Below the pieces are notes generated by a model that saw only the letters and a list, made by a program, of their open reading frames with translations, did no database searches and was not told the DNA's origin. The translations under genes were made by a program, and so were the position numbers. This document shows, piece by piece, positions 23,894-32,170 of a stretch of 64,000 nucleotides of DNA. The stretch is from Frateuria_A sp035944355. GTDB taxonomy: Bacteria > Pseudomonadota > Gammaproteobacteria > Xanthomonadales > Rhodanobacteraceae. Every line of letters starts with the position of its first letter. Within the stretch, counting starts at the first letter, position 1. The stretch spans positions 310,001 through 374,000 of the forward strand of contig NZ_DASZBH010000014.1 of NCBI RefSeq assembly GCF_035944355.1, written 5' to 3'.

Positions 23894-24668
23894 CTAACTC
23901 CCCAAGCGAGGCGCGCCTGCGCCCCCTGCGACGTCCCTGCGATCGTACGACGCATCCGGCACTGATCGACAGGGCTGCTGGCGCCCGACCGCGATCTGCT
24001 TGCGGCCAGAGCACGCAGCCTGCGCCGCTCCGCCCGAACATGGGCGGCGAGCCGGCCGGCGTCCTTCCGGGCACTACGAAGCAAGTGCCGTGCCATCGCG
24101 GGAGCCCCACGACACCATCCCGTAATCGGGGAAGCATGCCCTCGAGGTGCCGTGCTCGGCCTCAGGCGGGACGCGTCGTGTCACAAGCTGCCCAAGCCAC
24201 GCGGCCCATCCGCGCCAGCCAACTCGCCCGCGGGCCTGGCGCACACTGGCGCGGGCCTGGCGCACACTGGACTTGCCGCAACGCTGCCGCTAACCTGTCG
24301 CCATGCGCGGATTCCAGCGTGCGCCGTGCCAGCCGTTCCGGCCACTGCGACACGTATCCCAGGCATCCGGCAGACCGATTTGAACCGTCCCTGGCGCAAC
24401 GACGCCATCCTGTCGCGGGTGCATGCCGGGAACTCGTGAGTTCCGGCCTGAACTCGATGGCCGCCCGCCTGACCGAACCGCTAGCCTAGCGGCCTCGTCA
24501 TGCGATATCGCGGCGACGGTTCCGGCCAGGGAAGCGGCGAACCAGCTTGAACGACTGCCGGCCCCAGGCCGCGGTCACGAGGGGGATATCCGTCCGCAGG
24601 GCGCCACCCGGGACGACCGCAGTTTTGACGCATTGCCGGCCGCGTGAGCGGCCTCACGACATGCATTG
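23894..24668. other. 775-bp stretch with no recognisable gene
   Basis: Between the divergent PilZ gene and scpA I see no protein with family resemblance on either strand, no tRNA-like cloverleaf ending and no clear terminator. The only internal structure found is a 21-bp tandem duplication at 24229-24270. It presumably contains the promoters of both flanking genes. An unannotated small RNA or a decayed gene is possible. Confidence 0.5.
24229..24270. repeat. Two perfect tandem copies of a 21-bp unit
   Basis: The unit starts CGCGGGCCTGG and ends CGCACACTGG. Copies 24229-24249 and 24250-24270 are identical. The duplication lies in the gene-free spacer and its length (a multiple of three) means nothing there. 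It could arise by replication slippage. Confidence 0.85.
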
Positions 24669-25571
24669 ATGAGCACAGATCCGCAGCAGCCGGTCCCACC
24701 ACCGCAGGACGCCTTCGCGTCGATCCCGCAGCAGCAGGAAATGCCGCTGGCGATCGTGCGTGGCGAACCGCTGCTGCAGATGCCGCAGGACCTGTACATA
24801 CCGCCGGACGCCTTGGAAGTTTTTCTCGAGGCATTCGAAGGCCCGCTGGACCTGCTGCTTTACCTGATCCGCCGGCAGAATCTGGACATCCTGGACATTC
24901 CGATTGCCGAGATCACGCGGCAATACATGGAATACATCGACATGATGCGGGACGTGATGCGGCTGGAGCTGGCGGCCGAGTACCTGCTGATGGCCGCGAT
25001 CCTGGGCGAGATCAAGTCGCGCCTGCTGCTGCCGCGCCCGCCTGCCGAGGAAGGCCTCGAGGACGATCCGCGCGCCGAACTGGTGCGCCGCCTGCAGGAA
25101 TACGAGCGCTTCAAGAAGGCCGCCGAGGACATCGACACCCTGCCCCGCGTCGAGCGCGACACCGTGGCGGTCCACGCGGAAGTCGGCGAGCGCAACGTGG
25201 TCCGGCTGCCGCCGCCGCTGGACCTGAAGGAAATGCTGCTGGCGCTCAAGGACGTGATGCATCGCGCCGAGCTGTTCGGCCACCACGCGATCAAGCGCGA
25301 GGCGCTCAGCGTGCGCCAGCGCATGGGCGAACTGCTGAGCCGGCTCGAAGACGGCGTGTTCCACCGCTTCGAGAGCCTGTTCGACGTCAGCGAAGGGCGC
25401 CTGGGCGTGGTGGTGACCTTCCTGTCCGTGCTGGAACTGGCCAAGGAAATGCTGGTGGAGATCGTGCAGGAAGCGCCGCTGGCCCCGATCTACCTCAAGG
25501 CGAAGGCCTCGCTGGCCGAGGAAAGCGCCGAACTGCCGGACGACATGCCGGTTTCCGCCGCCGCCGAATAA
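24669..25571 (+). CDS. scpA: Segregation and condensation protein A (kleisin)
   Basis: A 300-residue protein from the ATG at 24669 (an in-frame TTG directly before it is also possible). The N-terminal kleisin region includes LEAFEGPLDLLLYLIRRQNLDILDIPIAEITRQYMEYI and EYLLMAAILGEIKSRLLLP. The C-terminal winged helix includes VVVTFLSVLELAKEMLVEIVQEAPLAPIYLKA. ScpA bridges the SMC heads with ScpB in chromosome condensation. The unusual part is a Pro/Gln-rich first 40 residues. It heads the scpA-scpB-rluB operon. Confidence 0.94.
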   Translation: MSTDPQQPVPPPQDAFASIPQQQEMPLAIVRGEPLLQMPQDLYIPPDALEVFLEAFEGPLDLLLYLIRRQNLDILDIPIAEITRQYMEYIDMMRDVMRLELAAEYLLMAAILGEIKSRLLLPRPPAEEGLEDDPRAELVRRLQEYERFKKAAEDIDTLPRVERDTVAVHAEVGERNVVRLPPPLDLKEMLLALKDVMHRAELFGHHAIKREALSVRQRMGELLSRLEDGVFHRFESLFDVSEGRLGVVVTFLSVLELAKEMLVEIVQEAPLAPIYLKAKASLAEESAELPDDMPVSAAAE

Positions 25572-25602
25572 GGCGCCGGCCCACCCGAAAACCCCTCAGG
25601 CC

Positions 25603-26463
25603 ATGCAGATCGAGCAACTCAAACCGATCATCGAAGCGGCCCTGCTCGCCGCCAGCCAGCCGCTCACCGTGGCGCAGCTGGGCGAGCTGTTCGTCGAAGA
25701 GGAACAGGTCGACCGCGAGGCGATCGCCCGTGCGCTGGAAGCGCTGGCCGATGACTGCGCCGGCCGCGGCGTCGAATTGAGGGAAGTCGCCTCCGGCTTC
25801 CGCTATCAGGTGCGCCAGGACGTGCATCCGTGGGTGTCGCGCATGTGGACCGAGAAGCCCAGCCGCTACTCGCGCGCACTGCTCGAGACGCTGGCGCTGA
25901 TCGCCTACCGCCAGCCGATCACCCGCCCGGAGATCGAGCAGATCCGCGGCGTGGTGGTGTCCTCCAACATCATCAAGACGCTGGAGGAGCGCGAGTGGAT
26001 CCGCGTGGTCGGCCACCGCGACGTGCCGGGCCGGCCGGCGCTGTTCGGCACCACCCGCGCCTTCCTGGACTACTTCAACCTCAAATCGCTGGACGAGCTG
26101 CCGCCGCTGTCCGAGATCCGCGACATGGAAGACCCGCAACTGCGGCTGGATCAGGAGCCGCTCCCGCCGCGGGTCATCAAGGACCTGCCGATCGACCCGG
26201 ACGAAGCGAGCGCCGAGGCGGTCGCAGCCGAAGCGTCCGGCGCGCCCTCCCCCACCATGGCCGAGGCCGACCGCGACGCGTCCGTCGACGAGGCACCCAT
26301 GCCAACCGAAGCCGAGGCCGAACCGGCCGACGCCACCGAAACCACCGCCGCCGCGTCGGATGACCCGGCGCCCACCCCATCCGCCACTGCCGACGAGGCA
26401 GCAGCCCAGGCAGGCGTCGACGAAGACGCCGCCGAGCAGGACACCGAGGAGTACCGCGCATGA
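25603..26463 (+). CDS. scpB: Segregation and condensation protein B
   Basis: The 286-residue protein carries two winged-helix domains in the first 170 residues: IIEAALLAASQPLTVAQLGELF, SGFRYQVRQDVHPWVSRMW, ALLETLALIAYRQPITRPEIEQIRGV and GRPALFGTTRAFLDYFNLKSLDELPPL. The last 110 residues are an acidic, Ala/Pro/Glu/Thr-rich tail, probably disordered and longer than in typical ScpB. It works with ScpA and SMC. The stop overlaps the rluB start by four bases. Confidence 0.94.
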   Translation: MQIEQLKPIIEAALLAASQPLTVAQLGELFVEEEQVDREAIARALEALADDCAGRGVELREVASGFRYQVRQDVHPWVSRMWTEKPSRYSRALLETLALIAYRQPITRPEIEQIRGVVVSSNIIKTLEEREWIRVVGHRDVPGRPALFGTTRAFLDYFNLKSLDELPPLSEIRDMEDPQLRLDQEPLPPRVIKDLPIDPDEASAEAVAAEASGAPSPTMAEADRDASVDEAPMPTEAEAEPADATETTAAASDDPAPTPSATADEAAAQAGVDEDAAEQDTEEYRA

Positions 26464-27887
26464 CTGCGCCGCAGAAATCCGTCTTGACCCTCAAGCGCGA
26501 GACCCGCGCCGAGGCCACCGCCCCCGCCCTGGAAGAACGCCTGCACAAGGTGCTGGCCAACGCCGGCCTCGGCTCCCGCCGCATGCTGGAGCAACGCATC
26601 CAGGCCGGCGAGGTCGAACTCAATGGCGCCCCGGCCGAGATCGGCGCCAGCGTGCACGCCGGCGACCGCGTCGTGCTCGACGGCAAGCAATTCGTCGTCG
26701 CCACCGACAATCGCGACGACACCGAGGTGCTGCTCTACCACAAGCCGGAAGGCGTGCTGACCACCCGCGACGACCCCGAAGGCCGCCCGACCGTGTTCGA
26801 ACAGCTGCCGCGCCTGAAGGGCGCCCGCTGGGTCGCCGTGGGCCGCCTGGACATCAACACCACGGGCCTCTTGCTGCTCACCACCGACGGCGAGCTGGCC
26901 AATGCGTTGATGCACCCCAAGAGCGGGCTGGAACGCGAATACCTCTGCCGGGTGCATGGCGAGGTGCCCGACGAGGTGATCGAGAAGCTGAAGGCCGGCG
27001 TCGAGCTGGAAGACGGCCCCGCCCGCTTCGATGAAATCGCCATCATCAGCCGTGGCGGCAGCCACAGCTGGTTCCGCGTGGTGATCCGCGAAGGGCGCAA
27101 CCGTGAGGTGCGCCGCCTGTGGGATTCCCAGGGCTTCCTGGTCAGCCGTCTCAAGCGCATCCGCTACGGCACGGTGGAATTGCCGCGCACGCTGCGGCGC
27201 GGCGAATGCGAGACGCTTTCCGAAGAGGCGGTCAAGGATCTGCGCAAGGGCTGCGGCCTGGGCCCGGCCCAGCCGGCGCTCACGCTCAGCCCGGTACTGC
27301 ACCAGCGCCGTGCCAACCGCAGTGTCACCGAGTACCGTCCCGAACGCGGCGCCACCGGCGGCTGGAGCGGCGCCTATCAGGATGAGGCGCGCGAAATCCG
27401 GGCGTTCGACCGCATCCGTGAGGAGCCCGTGCGCGGCAAGCAGCAACGCCGCCGGCCGGGCAAGGAAGTCAACGGCAACGTGGCCCGTCCCGAACGCCCG
27501 GCCAACCCCGGCCGGCGCAAGAACAAGCGCGGCGTGGCCCCGGGCCAGGAGCTGCCCTCGGTGCGCACGTGGTTTGCCGGCGAAAGCCGCGAGGGCAGCG
27601 GCAGCGGCCGCGGTCACGGCGCTGGAAGCAATCCGGCGGGTGGCAACCGGCGCGGCGGCAAGCCGGCCGGCGCCCGCCATGGCGGCGAAGCGCGCGGCGC
27701 CGGCAGCCCCTACGCGGGCTTCGGCGGCGGTGGCGGCAACCGGGGTAACCAAGGCAACCAAGGCAACCGGCAAGGCGCCACGCCGGGCCGGGGTGGTCGC
27801 CCGCAGAACCGTGGCAGCCGCCCGCCGGGCCATGGTGGCGGTCGCCCGCCGGGGGGCCGTGGCGGCAACCGGCAAGGCAACCGCTGA
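26460..27887 (+). CDS. rluB: 23S rRNA pseudouridine(2605) synthase RluB with long Arg/Gly-rich tail
   Basis: A 475-residue protein. An S4 RNA-binding domain at about 25-75 (LHKVLANAGLGSRRMLEQRIQAGEVELNG) precedes the RsuA/RluB catalytic domain, with Asp131 in VGRLDINTTGLLLLT and REGRNREVRRLWDSQGF. The enzyme core ends near residue 270. The remaining 200 residues are low complexity, rich in Gly, Arg and Asn, with many RGG and GGNRG type motifs, likely a disordered RNA-binding extension. It modifies U2605 in 23S rRNA. It is coupled to scpB by an ATGA overlap. Confidence 0.92.
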   Translation: MTAPQKSVLTLKRETRAEATAPALEERLHKVLANAGLGSRRMLEQRIQAGEVELNGAPAEIGASVHAGDRVVLDGKQFVVATDNRDDTEVLLYHKPEGVLTTRDDPEGRPTVFEQLPRLKGARWVAVGRLDINTTGLLLLTTDGELANALMHPKSGLEREYLCRVHGEVPDEVIEKLKAGVELEDGPARFDEIAIISRGGSHSWFRVVIREGRNREVRRLWDSQGFLVSRLKRIRYGTVELPRTLRRGECETLSEEAVKDLRKGCGLGPAQPALTLSPVLHQRRANRSVTEYRPERGATGGWSGAYQDEAREIRAFDRIREEPVRGKQQRRRPGKEVNGNVARPERPANPGRRKNKRGVAPGQELPSVRTWFAGESREGSGSGRGHGAGSNPAGGNRRGGKPAGARHGGEARGAGSPYAGFGGGGGNRGNQGNQGNRQGATPGRGGRPQNRGSRPPGHGGGRPPGGRGGNRQGNR

Positions 27888-27899
27888 TACGCCGCCCCG

Positions 27900-28250
27900 A
27901 TGAGCGTACGCATCTACCACAACAGCCGCTGCTCCAAGTCGCGCGGCACGCTGGAGCTGCTGCAGGCGCGTGGCATCGAGCCGGAAGTCGTCAACTACCT
28001 CGACACGCCACCCAGCGTAGGCGAACTCAAGGCCTTGCTCCGCCTGCTCGGCCTGACGCCCCGGCAACTGCTGCGTACCGGCGAGGCGGAGTATGCGCAG
28101 TTGGGCCTGGCTGATCCGACGGTGGACGACGAAGCCATCCTTCAGGCGATGACCACCCATCCGAAGCTGATCGAACGGCCCATCGTGGTCACCGATGGCA
28201 AGGCCGCCATCGGCCGGCCGCCGGAGGCGGCGCTGGCGATCCTTCCCTGA
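27900..28250 (+). CDS. arsC: Arsenate reductase (ArsC, glutaredoxin-type) family protein
   Basis: The 116-residue protein has the thioredoxin-like ArsC fold. The catalytic cysteine is Cys11 in HNSRCSKSRGTL. NYLDTPPSVGELKALLRLLG, the arginine in LIERPIVV and the C-terminal AIGRPPE correspond to the ArsC active-site arginines. It would reduce arsenate to arsenite with glutathione/glutaredoxin. No arsR, arsB or acr3 gene is nearby, so a housekeeping or unrelated oxidoreductase role is possible. It follows rluB by 12 bp and likely shares its transcript. Confidence 0.88.
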   Translation: MSVRIYHNSRCSKSRGTLELLQARGIEPEVVNYLDTPPSVGELKALLRLLGLTPRQLLRTGEAEYAQLGLADPTVDDEAILQAMTTHPKLIERPIVVTDGKAAIGRPPEAALAILP

Positions 28251-28349
28251 CCCGGCGCTAACCGCCGCTGGCCTGGCCAGGGGCTTCCACGGGCAAGACC
28301 GGGCACCGAGAGGCCATCGCAAGGCATGGCTTCTCGATGCGGTGCGCCG

Positions 28350-29150
28350 TCAATCGGGTCCCAGCGTGAACGCGTCGGCGTCCATCCAGGCGGGAAACCG
28401 CTCGCGGTGGGCAAGCAGCGGCGCCGGGTCCAACCGCACCGCCGCCACCTGTTCCTGCGCGCCCAGCTCGATCACCGTTTCGCCCACCGGATCGATGAGG
28501 GCGCTGTCGCCCGCATAAGGCAAGTCGTTGCCGTCCACGCCCACGCGGTTGACTCCCACCACGTAGGCCAGGTTTTCGATCGCCCGCGCGCGCAGCAAGG
28601 TGCGCCAGGGCTGGCGGCGCGGCGCCGGCCAGTTGGCCACGAACAGCGCCAGGTCGTAGTCCATCCCGCCGGCGGCGCTTTCCAGCCGGCGGTTGCGCAG
28701 CCAAACCGGAAAGCGCAGGTCGTAGCAGACCTGCGGCAGGATGCGCCAGCCTTTCAGCTCGACCACCAGCCGCTCGCGGCCGCCGCCGTAGCGGGTGTGT
28801 TCGCCGGCCATGCGGAACAGGTGGCGCTTGTCGTACTGCGCGTGGGTGCCGTCGGGCCGCATCCAGAACAGGCGGTTGTAGACCGTGCCGTTCTCGTTGA
28901 TCGCCAGGCTGCCGCAGATGACCGCACCCACCTCGGCGGCCAGCGCACGCAGCCAGGCGACGCCCTCGCCGTCCATCGTGCCTGCGCTGGCCTGGGTGTC
29001 GTTGCTGAAGCCGGACAGGAAGGTCTCCGGCAACACGATGAGGTCGCTGCCCCTGGCCTGGCGCACCAGTGCCCCGTAGTAGTCGCGGTTGGCCGGCGCG
29101 TCGTGCCAGCGCGTGGCGCCCTGCACCAGGCCGACGATCAACGGCTGCAT
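28350..29150 (-). CDS. Omega-amidase, YafV-type carbon-nitrogen hydrolase
   Basis: A 266-residue nitrilase-superfamily enzyme from the ATG at 29150 (MQPLIVGLVQGATRWHD). An ATG at 29165 with a better ribosome site would add five residues. The Glu-Lys-Cys triad is Glu42 (VLPETF), Lys108 (YDKRHLF) and Cys142 (PQVCYDLRFP). YafV-type enzymes hydrolyse 2-oxoglutaramate or 2-oxosuccinamate. The gene follows, by two bases, an aminotransferase that can make such products. The two thus form a transaminase/omega-amidase pair that makes glutamine-driven transamination irreversible. Confidence 0.88.
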   Translation of the reverse strand: MQPLIVGLVQGATRWHDAPANRDYYGALVRQARGSDLIVLPETFLSGFSNDTQASAGTMDGEGVAWLRALAAEVGAVICGSLAINENGTVYNRLFWMRPDGTHAQYDKRHLFRMAGEHTRYGGGRERLVVELKGWRILPQVCYDLRFPVWLRNRRLESAAGGMDYDLALFVANWPAPRRQPWRTLLRARAIENLAYVVGVNRVGVDGNDLPYAGDSALIDPVGETVIELGAQEQVAAVRLDPAPLLAHRERFPAWMDADAFTLGPD

Positions 29151-29152
29151 GG

Positions 29153-30298
29153 TCACAGGCGGCATAGGCGCTCCGCGGCGGCCGCCATGGTCGCGTCGCT
29201 CTTGGCGAAGCAAAGGCGCAGCAACCGCGTGCCCGCCGGCTCGGCATAGAAGGGCGTGAGCGGTATGCCCGCCACGCCGCCGTGCTCGACCAGCCAGCGC
29301 GAAAAGGCGAGGTCGTCCTCGTCGCGGATCGCCGAATAGTCGACCAGCTGGAAATAGCCTCCGGGCACATCCAGCAGTTTCAGGCGCGAGGGCGCGAGCA
29401 GCGCGCGGAAGCGGTCGCGCTTGGCCTGGTAGAAATCGGGCAGCTCGAGGTAGTGGGCCGGATCGCTGGCGAGGATCTCCGCAAACGCCGCCTGCGCCGG
29501 ATGGAAGGTGCAGAAGGTGAGGTACTGGTGCACCTTGCGGAACTCGGCCGACAGCGCCGCCGGCGCCACCGCATAGCCGACCTTCCAGCCGGTGCAGTGG
29601 TAGGTCTTGCCGAAGCTGGAAACCACGATGCTGCGCGCGGCCAGCTCGGCATGGCGCAGCACGCTCTCGTGCCGCGCACCGTCGTAGACGATGTGCTCGT
29701 AGACCTCGTCGGAGAGCACTACGATGCCGGTGTCGCGGACGATCTCGGCCAGCGTGTCCAGGTCGTCCGCCGACAGCACGGCACCGGAAGGGTTGTGCGG
29801 GCTGTTGATCAGGATCATCCGCGTCTTCGGCGTGATGGCGTCGCGCACGCGTTGCCAGTCGATCGCGAAGTCCGGCAGCGTCAGCGGGATGTGCACGGCA
29901 CGCGCGCCCTGCAACTCGATCGCCGGCTCGTAGGAATCGTAGGCCGGGTCGAACACGATCACTTCCTCGCCCGCCCGCACGGTCGCGGCGATCGCCGCGA
30001 ACAGCGCTTCGGTCGCGCCCGAGGTCACGGTGACTTCCGTCGCCGGGTCGATGGACCGCCCGTACAGGCGCTGCGTCTTCAACGCGATCTGTTCGCGCAG
30101 CGGCGCCGTGCCGATGCCCGGCGCGTACTGGTTCCTGCCTTCGGCCATCGCGCGCGCCAGCGCGTCGCGCAAGGACTGCGGCGGCTCGAAATCGGGAAAG
30201 CCCTGACCCAGGTTCACCGCCCGGTGATCCAGCGCGAGCTGGCTCATCACGCTGAAGATGGTGGTGCCGACCTTGGGAAGCTTGGTATCGATGTTCAT
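29153..30298 (-). CDS. PLP-dependent aminotransferase, methionine/glutamine type (YbdL-like)
   Basis: A 381-residue fold-type I aminotransferase from the ATG at 30298. A TTG 24 bases upstream is less likely. GQGFPDFEPP, NQYAPGIGTAPLREQIA, SPHNPSGAVLS, DEVYEHIVYDG and the PLP lysine in SSFGKTYHCTGWKVGY (about Lys231) place it with kynurenine/glutamine transaminase K and bacterial YbdL. It would convert 4-methylthio-2-oxobutyrate to methionine with an amino donor such as glutamine. The omega-amidase gene is directly downstream, consistent with methionine salvage or 2-oxo acid repair. Confidence 0.88.
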   Translation of the reverse strand: MNIDTKLPKVGTTIFSVMSQLALDHRAVNLGQGFPDFEPPQSLRDALARAMAEGRNQYAPGIGTAPLREQIALKTQRLYGRSIDPATEVTVTSGATEALFAAIAATVRAGEEVIVFDPAYDSYEPAIELQGARAVHIPLTLPDFAIDWQRVRDAITPKTRMILINSPHNPSGAVLSADDLDTLAEIVRDTGIVVLSDEVYEHIVYDGARHESVLRHAELAARSIVVSSFGKTYHCTGWKVGYAVAPAALSAEFRKVHQYLTFCTFHPAQAAFAEILASDPAHYLELPDFYQAKRDRFRALLAPSRLKLLDVPGGYFQLVDYSAIRDEDDLAFSRWLVEHGGVAGIPLTPFYAEPAGTRLLRLCFAKSDATMAAAAERLCRL

Positions 30299-30341
30299 GC
30301 GTCCGGATGTCTGGAAGGCCAAACGGCAAGCCTAGCACGGC

Positions 30342-31319
30342 TCACGCCGGCGGCCCGCCGAGCGGAGCCAGCGGGCGCACCTTGCATTGCTCGTGCTTCT
30401 GCCGGGTCGCCTCGGGCAGGCGCTCGGCAAGGAAGTCCACCAGCGCACGCACGCCCGGCAGCATGCCGCGCCGGCTGGGATAGACGAAGTGCATGGTGCC
30501 TTCGGGCACGCTCCAGTCCGGCAGCACCACCTCCAGTTCCCCGCGCGTGACGGCCGGCGCACAGACGAACTCCGGCAGCAGCGCCACGCCGAGTCCGCGG
30601 CGCGCGGCTTCCAGCAGCAGGGCGAATTCCCCGGTGATGAGCCGGGCGCTCATCTCGACCGGCACGCGCTCGCCGTGCGCGTCGATCAATTCCCAGACCT
30701 GCGCGCCTTCGTGCTCCTGCATCGACAAGGCCGGCAGCGAGGGAAGCTCGGCGGGCACCCTGGGCCGTCCCACGCGGTCCAGCAGCGCGGGGCTGGCCAC
30801 CGCCAGCACGCGCGACAGGCCGAAGGTGCGCATGACCAGGTTGGCGTCGCTGTCGAGCCTGCTGCGCACGCGGATGGCGATGTCGTAGCCCTCGCCCACC
30901 ACGTCCACGCGGCGGTCGCTGGAGAGCACGCGCACTTGCATCTTAGGGTATTGCGCGAGGAAATCCGGCAGCACGTGCGCGACCACCGTCTGCGCCAGCG
31001 ACACCGGACAGCTCAGCCGCACCACGCCGCGCGGCTCGGCGCGCAATTCGTCGACCGCCTCCTGTGCGGCCCGTGCCTCCTCCAGCACGGCCCGGCAATG
31101 CGCATAGAAGCGTTCCCCCACTTCGGTGATCACGAAGCGTCGCGTGGTCCGCTGCAGCAGGCGCACGCCGAGCCGATCCTCCAGCTGCGCAACACGCTTG
31201 CTCAGCTTGGACTTGGGCACGCCCAGCGCGCGGCCGGCGGCGGAGAAGCCGTGGTGCTCGACCACCATCGCGAAGTAGTAGAGGTCGTTGAGGTCCTGCA
31301 AGGTCCCATCAAGGGTCAC
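30342..31319 (-). CDS. LysR-type transcriptional regulator divergent from azoR
   Basis: A 325-residue protein from the GTG at 31319, which has AAGGAAA at fitting distance. A TTG at 31346 gives nine more residues but lacks a ribosome site. The winged helix is DLNDLYYFAMVVEHHGFSAAGRALGVPKSKLSKRVAQLEDRLG. The effector domain starts with GVVRLSCPVSLAQ and ends with FVYPSRRGMLPGVRALVDFLAERL. This is the CrgA/DsdC-like branch that often controls a divergent quinone or azo reductase. The spacer to azoR holds nested inverted repeats, a likely operator. Confidence 0.88.
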   Translation of the reverse strand: MTLDGTLQDLNDLYYFAMVVEHHGFSAAGRALGVPKSKLSKRVAQLEDRLGVRLLQRTTRRFVITEVGERFYAHCRAVLEEARAAQEAVDELRAEPRGVVRLSCPVSLAQTVVAHVLPDFLAQYPKMQVRVLSSDRRVDVVGEGYDIAIRVRSRLDSDANLVMRTFGLSRVLAVASPALLDRVGRPRVPAELPSLPALSMQEHEGAQVWELIDAHGERVPVEMSARLITGEFALLLEAARRGLGVALLPEFVCAPAVTRGELEVVLPDWSVPEGTMHFVYPSRRGMLPGVRALVDFLAERLPEATRQKHEQCKVRPLAPLGGPPA

Positions 31320-31340
31320 GGCATCGTTTCCTTTGAAGAA

Positions 31341-31380
31341 CGACAAGTTCGATATTAGCGGACTTATCAGATCATTGTCG
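31341..31380. promoter_or_regulatory. Nested inverted repeats between lysR and azoR
   Basis: An outer CGACAA (31341-31346) and TTGTCG (31375-31380) enclose an inner AAGTTCG (31345-31351) and CGGACTT (31359-31365) with one mismatch and a 7-base spacer. This geometry suits a LysR-type binding region acting on both divergent genes. Evidence is sequence symmetry and position only. Confidence 0.45.
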
Positions 31381-31436
31381 CAAAACTATCTTGGCTTCCG
31401 TCGCCGGCCTGCCGGCTTTAGATCGGGAGTCATGCC

Positions 31437-32021
31437 ATGAACCTGCTGCACATCGATTCGAGCGCCCTGGGCAACCATTCGGTCTCCCGCGCACTGACCG
31501 CCGACATCGTGGCCCGGTTCAGGCGCAACCGCCCGGAAACGAGCTACCGCTACCGTGACCTGGCGGCGCAGCCGCTGCCGCACTGGTCGCCGGTGGCCGA
31601 CGCCAGCGATCCGGCCGCGCTGCCGGGCAACGAGGTGATGGAGGAGTTCCTCGCCGCCGACGTGATCGTGCTCGGTGCGCCGATGTACAACTTCGGCATT
31701 CCCAGCCAGCTCAAGGCCTGGATCGACCGCGTCGCGGTAGCCGGCAAGACCTTCCGCTACACCGCCAGCGGCCCGGAGGGCCTGGCCGGCGCCAAGCGTG
31801 TCATCGTCGCCTCCAGCCGCGGCGGCTTCTACGGCCAGGGCAGCGCCGGCGCGGCGATGGATTTCCAGGAAAACTATCTGCGCGCGGTGCTGGGTTTCCT
31901 CGGTATCACCGACGTCGAGTTCGTGCGCGCCGAGGGCGTGGCGGTCAGCGCCGAGCACAAGGACCAGGCGCTGGCGGCGGCCAGGGAGGCCATCGGGACT
32001 TTGCTGCCGAAGGCGGCATAG
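31437..32021 (+). CDS. azoR: FMN-dependent NADH-azoreductase
   Basis: The 194-residue flavodoxin-like protein has the AzoR/AcpD signature: LLHIDSSALGNHSVSRALT for FMN phosphate binding, APMYNFGIPSQLKAWIDRVAVAGKTF, and SSRGGFYGQG. It reduces azo compounds and quinones with NADH and is usually induced by electrophile stress. A divergent LysR regulator gene sits 117 bp upstream. A GC-rich hairpin follows. Confidence 0.92.
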   Translation: MNLLHIDSSALGNHSVSRALTADIVARFRRNRPETSYRYRDLAAQPLPHWSPVADASDPAALPGNEVMEEFLAADVIVLGAPMYNFGIPSQLKAWIDRVAVAGKTFRYTASGPEGLAGAKRVIVASSRGGFYGQGSAGAAMDFQENYLRAVLGFLGITDVEFVRAEGVAVSAEHKDQALAAAREAIGTLLPKAA

Positions 32022-32071
32022 TCCTCCGTTCCCCGCGGGGATTCGCGCGAAACGATGCATCCGAGCCGGAC

Positions 32072-32096
32072 GAGCCCCCTCCATCGGAGGGGGCTC
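32072..32096 (+). terminator. Hairpin terminator after azoR
   Basis: A perfect 11-bp stem GAGCCCCCTCC / GGAGGGGGCTC with an ATC loop, 50 bp after the azoR stop. It is followed by TTCGT, so the U tract is weak. Confidence 0.6.
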
Positions 32097-32170
32097 TTCG
32101 TATCCCGGCGGGTGGAAAAACCGGACACGGCCCGACACACTCATGGTTTCCCGCAAAGGAAGCCGCGCGC

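Noticed and set aside
24000..24660. A possible tRNA or small coding gene before scpA
   Set aside because: No T-loop GTTCRANNC with matching acceptor arms and no protein family resemblance in any frame.
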